Part shown: positions 26,723 through 34,542 of the stretch, in pieces | How positions within the stretch are numbered: position 1 is the first letter of the stretch | Layout: each line of letters starts with the position of its first letter | NCBI GenBank assembly: GCA_012103325.1 | Contig: WLWY01000001.1 | Coordinates: forward strand, 620,001-684,000 | Source of the DNA: Alphaproteobacteria bacterium | Lineage (GTDB): Bacteria > Pseudomonadota > Alphaproteobacteria > UBA8366 > GCA-2717185 | DNA length: 64,000 bases | Reading direction: 5' to 3' | Translations under genes and position numbers: made by a program | Notes under the pieces: generated by a model | Databases searched by the model: none | The model's input: only the letters and a program-made list of their open reading frames with translations | Told to the model about the DNA's origin: nothing

Positions 26723-28401
26723 TGCCGGCAGCGTCCGTTCTGGCAAAAGAGCAATATGGCTGGGATTGCCTGAAATCGAATGGTTCCGTTTTTTGGTTTA
26801 AGGGGTATTTATATGGAACAGAGCCTTCCGCTCTGTTCCAGAAATTGAATGAGGCGCTTGCAGCCTGGCAGCCGGATAGGCTGCGAGACGAACTTCGCGC
26901 AATCCACGGTCATTTTGCCCTGATCCTGCAGACAGCGGAGCGGACACTTGCAGCCGTCGATCAGGTTCGAAGTATTCCACTATTTATCTGTAACAGGTGC
27001 GGCGACAGGGATGCGGGTGTTGCGTCGCATGCCCCCAGTCTCGCGCGAGAAATGCATCAGGCACCGCTGGATGAAGACGCGGCGCGCGAACTGGCCATGG
27101 CGGGTTATACGATCGGCAATGCCACGCTGGTACAGGGGCTGCGTCAACTGGGCCCTGGCGAATTCGGTGTTTCAGATAATGGCACCGACTGGGTCGAGGA
27201 CCGGTACCAACGCTACGAGCCCTGGCGTGTCGTAAATAAAGACGAAGCAGAGTTGGAGGACAAACTCGGCGACGTCACGCTTTCGATCATTCGAAAAATG
27301 GCGGACTCTGCCAACGGGCGGATGATCGTGATCCCGCTCAGTGCAGGCCTCGACTCGCGTTTGATTGCGTCCGCGCTCCGGCATATCGGATATGACAATG
27401 TGCGTTGTTTTTCGTATGGCATCGCCGGCAACTACGAAACCCAGGCCAGTCAACAAATCGCGGATGCCCTGGGGTTTCGATGGAAGTATTGGCGCTACTG
27501 GCCGCGCGAGCAGGCTGCTTTTTTCAAAGGCGACCTTCACGCCCGCTATCTCGACTATTGCGACAGTCTCTGTTCCGTCCCGTTCATCCAGGACCTGGCC
27601 GCGATTGATGGTCTGAAACGCGACGGGTTCATCCCTGACGATGCGGTCCTCGTCAACGGCAACAGCGGCGATTTTATCTCCGGCAATCATATCCCAGCGT
27701 ATTTACGCGGCGTACGCCGTGAGCCCGGCAGCGAGTCATCGCGACGGCCCGAAATATTGCGGGCACTGGTCACGAAACACTTTCGGTTATGGCAGGCGTT
27801 GGGCACGACCGAAAACGATGCAGCCGTCAGCGCAAGTTTTGGCCGTTTGATGGACGTTCAGGCCCTCACGCTTGGCGCGCCGGAAACGGACCATGGCATT
27901 TACGAGTTTCTAGAGTTCTATACCCGACAAACCCGTTACGTGATCACCGGCGAACGGATCTATGAATTTCTAGGACATGATTGGCGGCTGCCGCTGTGGG
28001 ACAATGAATATCTCGATTTCTGGCAGGGTATCTCGGTGTCGATGAAGGCGGGACAGAAGCTTTATCGGCAAATGCTGGAGCAGCGCAATTGGGGTGGCGT
28101 CTGGGGCGCGAATTGGCGCTTCCGGCACCGGGTCAACCCTGCCTGGATGCGATGGCTGGTTCGGCCGCCGCTAAAGGCACTTCACGCACCGCTTGGTGCG
28201 GAGCGCTGGCACCGCTTCGAAAAACGCTATCTGAACTACTGGATGGATCTTTGGGCTGCTGTTTCCGTCGTCTCTCCGATGACCACCTTGCGCGACGGTC
28301 GCGGGGCGCGCAGCTTCGTATCCTGGCATACCGAAGCCTACCTCGCGTCGAAAGGCCTTGGCTATGATGGCCGGCCGGCTTCGGATGCTTTTGTGCCGTG
28401 A
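26722..28401 (+). CDS. Asparagine synthase-like protein without catalytic N-terminal Cys
   Basis: 559 residues from ATG 26722 (one codon after a TTG). The second half is an asparagine-synthetase ATP-pyrophosphatase domain with the PP-loop VIPLSAGLDSRLIASAL and CFSYGIAGNYETQAS. The first 180 residues look like a class II glutaminase fold (HGHFALIL, LAAVDQVRSIPLFI), but the essential Cys at position 2 is missing, since the protein begins Met-Pro-Ala. It should therefore use free ammonia or another amine, or adenylate a carboxylate for amide formation on a sugar acid. Such proteins are common in O-antigen loci. Confidence 0.82.
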   Translation: MPAASVLAKEQYGWDCLKSNGSVFWFKGYLYGTEPSALFQKLNEALAAWQPDRLRDELRAIHGHFALILQTAERTLAAVDQVRSIPLFICNRCGDRDAGVASHAPSLAREMHQAPLDEDAARELAMAGYTIGNATLVQGLRQLGPGEFGVSDNGTDWVEDRYQRYEPWRVVNKDEAELEDKLGDVTLSIIRKMADSANGRMIVIPLSAGLDSRLIASALRHIGYDNVRCFSYGIAGNYETQASQQIADALGFRWKYWRYWPREQAAFFKGDLHARYLDYCDSLCSVPFIQDLAAIDGLKRDGFIPDDAVLVNGNSGDFISGNHIPAYLRGVRREPGSESSRRPEILRALVTKHFRLWQALGTTENDAAVSASFGRLMDVQALTLGAPETDHGIYEFLEFYTRQTRYVITGERIYEFLGHDWRLPLWDNEYLDFWQGISVSMKAGQKLYRQMLEQRNWGGVWGANWRFRHRVNPAWMRWLVRPPLKALHAPLGAERWHRFEKRYLNYWMDLWAAVSVVSPMTTLRDGRGARSFVSWHTEAYLASKGLGYDGRPASDAFVP

Positions 28402-29618
28402 AGATCCTGGTTGTCAGCCGCCTGTTTTCGGGTTTTGCGAAACCTCTGCGGGAAGGACAATGGCCGCCTGCGGGCGCGCCGGCGATTTACAAGTTACTCG
28501 AGGGCCTGGCGGACGACCCTGAAGTCGAGTTGAGTGTCATTTTTACCGCCAAGGATGCTGAGACGAGTGAGCGTCTGGGCACAGAGCGGCGCAAGATCGC
28601 GGTCCCGCGTCTTGGCATTGAGGCGTACGTATTGGACTATCGTCAATCGTCGGCCTTGCGAGAGGGGTGGCATACCGCCGTCATCTTGTCGCACATCCTG
28701 CGAGCGAAACCCGATCTCGTTTATTTCACTAACGCAAACCTGGTGGTCGCGTCGATTGCGGCGCGGTTGCGTCTGGCGAAAACCGTACTCCGGTTCATGG
28801 GACTCTTTCCGCACGAGAAGCGCGTCGCCGACGGCGGCGGGCGTGCGCTTGTAAGGTGGCTCTATCGTGCACCCTTCAGCTTAGCTCTTTGCACCGAGGA
28901 GGGCAGCGGTGGGGCTGTGTATCTGCCCCGCCTGCTTCGTTCGGGTGTGCCGCTGGAAGTGATTCTGAATGGTGTCGATAAGCCTGAGCGGAAGACGACG
29001 CGCGCCGAGCTCTTAGCCCGTTATGACCTTCCGGAGGCTCGGCCTGTGGTGCTTTTTGTGGGCAGGCTTGAATTTTACAAGGGCGCCCGTGAATTTGCCG
29101 ACGGCATGCTGGACTTATTACGCAAGACGCCGGATGCATGCACCGCTGTGGTCGTGGGGGAAGGAACCTTTCGGACCGATTTGGAACAGATCTCCAGCCT
29201 GATCGAAGCCGATGGCGGGATATTTCGCCTGATCGGCGGCATACCGCACGACGAGGTCCTCGACTGGTACCGGTTCAGTGACATCTACGTCTCGCTCAAC
29301 ATGCACGGAAATCTATCGAATGCGAATCTGGAGGCGATAGCCTGTGGCGTTTGCCTGATTCTGCCGGAAAGCGATCCCAAATCCAGCACGGATGTTATCA
29401 CCGACAGCCTGATTCCCGACGATGCAGCGATCCGCCTGCCCAGGAACGATCTGCCTGCGGCCCTCAGCCGCGCATTGCGTGAGCTTCTGTCCTCTAAAGC
29501 GCGGCAAGAGGCATTGCGAAGTGCGTTGCGGCAAGCGGCGCCAGCTATTATCAGAACCTGGAACGCGCGAATTGGTTATGAAATCGGCCGCCTCAAGGAA
29601 TTGTCGTCTGGTGCTTGA
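28398..29618 (+). CDS. Glycosyltransferase family 4
   Basis: 406 residues, GTG start overlapping the previous stop by 4 bases. The N-terminal GT-B domain begins ILVVSRLFSGFAKPL. The C-terminal domain has the GT4 pattern: LFVGRLEFYKGAREF, VVVGEGTFR, LIGGIPHDEVLDWY, and the donor loop SNANLEAIACGV with the EX7E-type Glu. Retaining sugar transfer from a nucleotide sugar at the inner face of the membrane is the family activity. The acceptor is unknown. Confidence 0.9.
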   Translation: MKILVVSRLFSGFAKPLREGQWPPAGAPAIYKLLEGLADDPEVELSVIFTAKDAETSERLGTERRKIAVPRLGIEAYVLDYRQSSALREGWHTAVILSHILRAKPDLVYFTNANLVVASIAARLRLAKTVLRFMGLFPHEKRVADGGGRALVRWLYRAPFSLALCTEEGSGGAVYLPRLLRSGVPLEVILNGVDKPERKTTRAELLARYDLPEARPVVLFVGRLEFYKGAREFADGMLDLLRKTPDACTAVVVGEGTFRTDLEQISSLIEADGGIFRLIGGIPHDEVLDWYRFSDIYVSLNMHGNLSNANLEAIACGVCLILPESDPKSSTDVITDSLIPDDAAIRLPRNDLPAALSRALRELLSSKARQEALRSALRQAAPAIIRTWNARIGYEIGRLKELSSGA

Positions 29619-29722
29619 ACACCGGTCATGCCTTGACTTTAACGGTGCGAAAGATTCGTTTGCGTGTCGGGAAAAACTAAATCTGATTGTTCGCTGTAGA
29701 ACTCTTCGTGAAAGAATATTGA

Positions 29723-31360
29723 ATGTATGTAATCGGCATTAGTTCGGGACTGAAACACGGTCACCACGATGGCGGCGCCGTTCTAATGCAGGATGGCCGT
29801 ATCATTGCCGCCAGCGAAGAGGAACGCTTTACGCTGGCCAAGCACGCGCGCGGTGATCTGCCACGCGGCGCGATAAGATACTGCCTGCGTGAAGCGGGTA
29901 TTCGAATCGAAGATGTCGACTTTGTCTGCTCGCCGTTGAAGTCCTATGACAATTATGAACGGCGGCTTGCCGATTATTTTAGCTACAATTTCGGCCATGC
30001 GCCGAAAGTGACGCTGTACGATCACCATATGTGTCACGCCGCCAGTGCTTATTATCCCAGCGGGTTCGACGAAGCGACGGTCGTATGTGTCGACAATTCC
30101 GGTGACTCCAATTCCGGCGGCGTTTTCCGTGGAAAGGGAACGACTCTCGAGCGGGTTACGAATTTCGACCGCCACAACAGCCTCGGTCTTTACTACGGCA
30201 TGATGACCCAGTTTCTGGGTTATCAAATGACAAACGATGAATACAAGGTCATGGGGCTGGCGTCATACGGTACACCGCGGTTCGAGGAGTTGTTTGACGA
30301 TATTCTCGCGCCGGCACAGGTCGGATTCCGCTTCAATCGGGATCTCGACAAGCGCCTGCGGGATGCGGAAATCTATACAACCGATTTTTCAACGCGCCAG
30401 GAACGGATTTTCACCGAGCAGTTGGAAGAAATACTCGGTCCGCGGCGTCTCCCTGGTGCGCCTGTTGATGATCGAATTCGCGATATCGCCGCCAGCGCAC
30501 AAGCGCGCCTGGAACGCGTAATGTTGAAACTTGTTGCCGATGCGGTCGCGGAAACCGGCGTCCGGCAGGTGTGCCTCGCCGGTGGTGTCGCGCTGAATTG
30601 CAAAGCCAATATGGAAGTAAAGCGCGGCGGTTCGGTAGACCGGATGTATGTGCCTTCGGTACCGCACGACGCCGGTGTCGCCTTGGGGGCTGCCATCCTC
30701 AAATGCGTTGAGGGCGGGCATGAGATAGCACAGATCAGCCATGCCTATTGGGGCCCGGAATTTGCGCCGGCCACGGTTCACGAAACGCTGGAGCGGGTTG
30801 GCGCCAATTATGAGGAATGCCACGACGAAGTTGAACGTTGTGTGGTCGATTTGCATGAAGGCCGCACGGTCGGCTGGCATCAGGGGCGAATGGAATTCGG
30901 GCCGCGTGCGCTGGGAAACAGGTCGATCCTGGCGCATCCCGGATTGCAGGGGATGAAGGATAAAATTAACAGCACGATAAAATACCGGGAAGAATACCGC
31001 CCTTTCTGCCCTTCGGTTACGGCGGAGCGTCAGAACGAATATTTCGACGATACCGATCTGCTGCCTTTTATGAACGTGACGACCGGCGTGCAGCCCGGGC
31101 GGACGGACGCGATCAACTCCGTTGTACATGTTGATCAGACGGCCCGGATTCAAACGGTATGCGAGACGGTCAATCCGCTCTACCACCGGCTGATCGATAG
31201 TTTTGCAAAGGCTGGCGGACCAGCGGTCCTCCTGAATACGTCGTTGAACATCAATGAGCAGCCGACGGTGAATGCGCCATTGGAAGCACTGCATACTTTT
31301 TTCTGTAGTGGTATGGATGTGCTTTACCTCGGGCCTTTCAGGGTTCGTAAGGCGGCGTAG
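29723..31360 (+). CDS. O-carbamoyltransferase, NodU family
   Basis: 545 residues. The N-terminal Kae1/ASKHA-like domain contains GISSGLKHGHHDGGAVL, the metal site HHMCHAASAYYPSGF, and CVDNSGDS. The C-terminal YrdC-like domain carries GWHQGRMEFGPRALGNRSIL and EEYRPFCPSVTAE, which are signatures of NodU/CmcH/TobZ enzymes. They carbamoylate hydroxyls using carbamoyl phosphate and ATP. In a surface glycan locus it most likely decorates a sugar hydroxyl. A 104-base gap precedes it, with no recognised gene. Confidence 0.92.
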   Translation: MYVIGISSGLKHGHHDGGAVLMQDGRIIAASEEERFTLAKHARGDLPRGAIRYCLREAGIRIEDVDFVCSPLKSYDNYERRLADYFSYNFGHAPKVTLYDHHMCHAASAYYPSGFDEATVVCVDNSGDSNSGGVFRGKGTTLERVTNFDRHNSLGLYYGMMTQFLGYQMTNDEYKVMGLASYGTPRFEELFDDILAPAQVGFRFNRDLDKRLRDAEIYTTDFSTRQERIFTEQLEEILGPRRLPGAPVDDRIRDIAASAQARLERVMLKLVADAVAETGVRQVCLAGGVALNCKANMEVKRGGSVDRMYVPSVPHDAGVALGAAILKCVEGGHEIAQISHAYWGPEFAPATVHETLERVGANYEECHDEVERCVVDLHEGRTVGWHQGRMEFGPRALGNRSILAHPGLQGMKDKINSTIKYREEYRPFCPSVTAERQNEYFDDTDLLPFMNVTTGVQPGRTDAINSVVHVDQTARIQTVCETVNPLYHRLIDSFAKAGGPAVLLNTSLNINEQPTVNAPLEALHTFFCSGMDVLYLGPFRVRKAA

Positions 31361-31398
31361 CACCGTTAGGCCAGACACGAGGGCGGCAGGAAAACGGA

Positions 31399-32268
31399 AT
31401 GTCCTGGAAAGATGTGATGCAGGCCTTTAAGCAGCTGCAGAAAGGCCGCGCCAGCGGTGAGGATATTGATGTACGCTGGAACAGCTTCCGTGACGCCGTC
31501 CAACAATGCCGCGAAGAGCCGCCCTACCATCTGATCAGTGCCCTTGACGCGCTCAATGAGTTCGACAAGCCGATTGAAGACATTGCGATTCTCGACCATG
31601 GCTGTGGCACGGGCATTACCGTGCTTTTTCTTCTCGCCCTCGGTTATAGAAACATTTTCGGTGTTGATATCGGCTCGGGCTCTACCAATTGGAACAAGTA
31701 TCTTCCGCGCTTCGGAGGCCCTTCGGAACCCAGGTTTTTTGCTTATGATGGCGCACGGTTAGAAATCGAGAGCAATAGCATCGACCTGCTTGTTAGCCAG
31801 CAGGTGGCGGAGCATGTTTCCCCAGATGTCTTCGACGCTTATTATCAAGAGGCTGGCCGTGTTTTGCGGCCCGGCGGAATTGCGATTCATCAGGTGCCGC
31901 ATCGTTTGACCCCTTATGACTCGCATACCCGTTGCTGGGGCGTACATATGCTGCCGCGGCCGATTTCACTCCTGGTTTATTCGGCGCTCGGTCGTAATCG
32001 GGAATTCGTGGAAAAACGGCTCTTTCTACGCATGCCGTGGGTTCATACCCGGATGGTGCGTCGCCATATCGGACCGTTGGTCAATTTAACGCCCGCGCGT
32101 GTCGCGCATCCCATAGCACATGCTTATTATGACGGACCGAGGGGGTTACGATCGTTCATCAGTGCTGCCGGACGTCTTCCCGTGATTGGTTGCGTCATTT
32201 GTGGCTTTATCGCGCCTTTTCTGATGCTCGAAACAAAAGCAAAACGGGCGGCTCTGTTTCAAGACTAG
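31399..32268 (+). CDS. SAM-dependent methyltransferase (class I)
   Basis: 289 residues. Motif I is ILDHGCGTGITVLFL (residues about 68-82), followed by the acidic strand GVDIG, and motif II/III around SIDLLVSQQVAEHV and VLRPGGIAIHQVPH. The C-terminus carries a hydrophobic stretch (VIGCVICGFIAPFLMLE) that may anchor it to the membrane. The ATG follows a GGCAGGAAAAC site. Sugar O-methylation or chain capping is the probable role by context. Confidence 0.82.
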   Translation: MSWKDVMQAFKQLQKGRASGEDIDVRWNSFRDAVQQCREEPPYHLISALDALNEFDKPIEDIAILDHGCGTGITVLFLLALGYRNIFGVDIGSGSTNWNKYLPRFGGPSEPRFFAYDGARLEIESNSIDLLVSQQVAEHVSPDVFDAYYQEAGRVLRPGGIAIHQVPHRLTPYDSHTRCWGVHMLPRPISLLVYSALGRNREFVEKRLFLRMPWVHTRMVRRHIGPLVNLTPARVAHPIAHAYYDGPRGLRSFISAAGRLPVIGCVICGFIAPFLMLETKAKRAALFQD

Positions 32269-32358
32269 GCGCCGGCAAAGCGCATGGTGTTTTACTTCTT
32301 TAGATCAACGGCGTTGTGCATTACGGATGTGACGCGCTGAACAGGATGAGGTGAGAGA

Positions 32359-33081
32359 ATGTTGGACGTTTTCATCGGTTGGGATCCCCGCGAAGCAGAA
32401 GTCGCTGATGTGGCCCGATTTTCCATAGAACGGCGGGCACCGACCGGCTCAGTCCGGGTTTCCAACTTGAAGATGTCGGAAATGCGTGATCGTGACCTTT
32501 ACTGGCGTCCAACAGAGCGACGCAATGGTGTGTTATGGGACGTCATTTCAGAGGCACCCATGAGTACTGAATTTGCGATTACGAGATTCCTAAGTCCTCT
32601 CCTGGGTGAAAGTGATTGGGTTGTTTTCTGCGATTGTGACTTCCTTTGGCGTGTCGATATCAACGAGCTTCTCGCCATGGCCGACTCACAATATGCCGTT
32701 ATGTGTGTCCAACATTCCCATGTGCCCGCAGAAAAAGTAAAAATGGATAATCAGATTCAACTTCGTTACCAGCGCAAGAACTGGTCCAGCATGATGCTCT
32801 GCAACCGCAAGCATCCGGCAAATCAAAAGCTAACGGTTGATCTTGTAAACACCTTGCCGGGGCGGGACCTTCACCGCTTTTGCTGGCTTGAGGACAAGGA
32901 AATTGGCGCGTTGCCGACGACATGGAACTGGCTCGAAGGTACGAGTGACCCTTCAATCGATCCCAACGTCGTTCACTACACCCGTGGTGGCCCCTGGTTC
33001 GATGAGTGGAAGGATGTCGCGCATGCCGATCTTTGGCTTGAAGAGCGCGATCAAATGGTGTCCGCCAAGGCGGTCGCATAA
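32359..33081 (+). CDS. GT-A fold glycosyltransferase (GT8-like)
   Basis: 240 residues with FIGWDPREAEVADVA at the start, as in GT8-like proteins, and the metal-binding DxD in WVVFCDCDFLW. A C-terminal acceptor region ends with VVHYTRGGPWFDEW, where the His is a likely second metal ligand. A good ribosome site (GAGGTGAGAG) precedes ATG. Retaining transfer from a UDP-sugar is expected. A 131-base intergenic space with nested inverted repeats follows. Confidence 0.78.
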   Translation: MLDVFIGWDPREAEVADVARFSIERRAPTGSVRVSNLKMSEMRDRDLYWRPTERRNGVLWDVISEAPMSTEFAITRFLSPLLGESDWVVFCDCDFLWRVDINELLAMADSQYAVMCVQHSHVPAEKVKMDNQIQLRYQRKNWSSMMLCNRKHPANQKLTVDLVNTLPGRDLHRFCWLEDKEIGALPTTWNWLEGTSDPSIDPNVVHYTRGGPWFDEWKDVAHADLWLEERDQMVSAKAVA

Positions 33082-33121
33082 TGAATTTGAGGTGATTTCG
33101 ACGCCGGACGACCTCACGCCG

Positions 33122-33180
33122 TAGCGTTGCGCTGCGACGCACCGTAACGCTATCTTTGGTCAAGAGATCGTTAAAGATAG
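33122..33180. repeat. Two interlocking inverted repeats between glycan genes
   Basis: TAGCGTT (33122-33128) is matched by AACGCTA (33146-33152), and CTATCTTT (33150-33157) by AAAGATAG (33173-33180). The arms overlap by three bases, so only one hairpin can form at a time. No T-run follows. It may attenuate or separate expression of the polymerase-like gene downstream. Confidence 0.4.
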
Positions 33181-33284
33181 CCAAACACGTTCACGAGTAA
33201 GGGGCCTTCGACATCAAGCGAAGCGATACGGTCGGGTCACTGTGCTGGACGGCGCTGCTGGCATCTGCACTCGTATTCTATATC

Positions 33285-34373
33285 GTGCCGGTACCAGGGA
33301 CTGATTATCTCGTCAACATGTCCCTTTTCGACCCGGTCGCCCTACTTGTGATCGCCGCAGTCGCATGGACAGGCGGATTTCATCGCCCTCCGATAGGATT
33401 TGTCGTCACCGCAGTGCTGGTTCTCGCCGCCGTGACAGGCCACAGTCTCTTGATGATGTTGCAGCACGACCCAGGACCTAACCTGGCATGGTTGCTGCGC
33501 GGAACGGGGAGACTTGGCGCAATCATCGTTTTGTTTGCCGTTTTGGTACTCACGTTCCAAAGCAAACGGCTTGGCGATCCGCCTATTTTCATTCAAAGAG
33601 CCCTTTTCGCTACGTGTATCCTTATCGGCCTAACATGGAATTTTTTTGATTTCGAATTAACACCAAATACGTTGTTGGCGGCGAACAACTGGATTTTTTA
33701 TTTCCTGTTCCTTCAGGGACAAGAATGGCCGTTTTCGGCGCGGCGTCTGAGCATTAATCTGTGTATCGTAGCCGCGTTATCGGTGGTTTGGCTTATCCTG
33801 TTAAGCAAGATAGGCGCAATTATCGGCGGGCTGATATTCGTTTCCCTCGTCGTGTCATATCTTCGCGAAGAAAGGAAATCCGGCATACTCCTCGCGGCGC
33901 TAGGCTTCAGCGCTATCAGCGTCGCGATCGTATTTCTCTTATTAGATCATACCGATTATTTGCATCGGCTACATAGCGTGACGCACTCGGTGGACGTTAG
34001 GTTGTCACTATGGTCCGTGGCATGGGACGGTATAATAGAAACGTTCCCTCTTGGCATTGGGCTTGAACAATTCGTGACGCTTGTTGAGCAAGATGCCGCC
34101 CTTTATGCGGAACAACATAAATTTCCACATTCGCTACCGCTGGGACTAACTCTAGAGCTGGGATTGCTCGGCGTCGGGCTGATCGGACTCATATCGACGC
34201 TGCTCTGGCGCGCGACTAAAGGCTATGCGGTTTATTTGCGTCCGGTATTTCTTTCTATTCTGCTCCCACTCGTCTTCCTTCACGATATTCAGGGTTCGAG
34301 ACTGATCCTTCTTATCGTGGCATACGGCTATGCGAAATGGTCGGTCTCGCCACAGCCTGTGTATAGAGGGTAA
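33285..34373 (+). CDS. O-antigen polymerase/ligase-like membrane protein
   Basis: At least 362 residues with about ten hydrophobic segments and a large periplasm-type loop (about residues 225-285, with LWSVAWDGIIETFPLGIGLEQF and HKFPHSLPLGLTLELG). This resembles Wzy/WaaL-type proteins, whose loop carries the catalytic Arg and the His after an N-S/PH motif. The listed start is GTG 33285. The frame, however, stays open back to 33201 and encodes a further membrane helix (SLCWTALLASALVFYIV), with TAAGGGG eight bases before an ATC at 33213. The true start is probably there. It is the last gene of the glycan locus. Confidence 0.75.
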   Translation: MPVPGTDYLVNMSLFDPVALLVIAAVAWTGGFHRPPIGFVVTAVLVLAAVTGHSLLMMLQHDPGPNLAWLLRGTGRLGAIIVLFAVLVLTFQSKRLGDPPIFIQRALFATCILIGLTWNFFDFELTPNTLLAANNWIFYFLFLQGQEWPFSARRLSINLCIVAALSVVWLILLSKIGAIIGGLIFVSLVVSYLREERKSGILLAALGFSAISVAIVFLLLDHTDYLHRLHSVTHSVDVRLSLWSVAWDGIIETFPLGIGLEQFVTLVEQDAALYAEQHKFPHSLPLGLTLELGLLGVGLIGLISTLLWRATKGYAVYLRPVFLSILLPLVFLHDIQGSRLILLIVAYGYAKWSVSPQPVYRG

Positions 34374-34466
34374 GTGAGGCCAAACGACCCGACTTCACCG
34401 GCTACGTCGTGACGCGACGCCGGCGGTCCGGGCACTTCAGCGGCGAACATTCTTTCTGAAAATAAA

Positions 34467-34502
34467 AAACGCCGCCCTCGCCAATAGGCGGGAGCGGCGT
34501 TT
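34467..34502. terminator. Bidirectional terminator between the glycan locus and the P460 gene
   Basis: A 16-bp near-perfect stem with an AATA loop lies between convergent genes. A-rich sequence on its left (34461-34469) gives a U-run to minus-strand transcripts, and a short T-run on the right serves the plus strand. Confidence 0.85.
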
Positions 34503-34542
34503 CTGAAACGACACCATGCCGTCACGGCCACATTGGTTGCGA

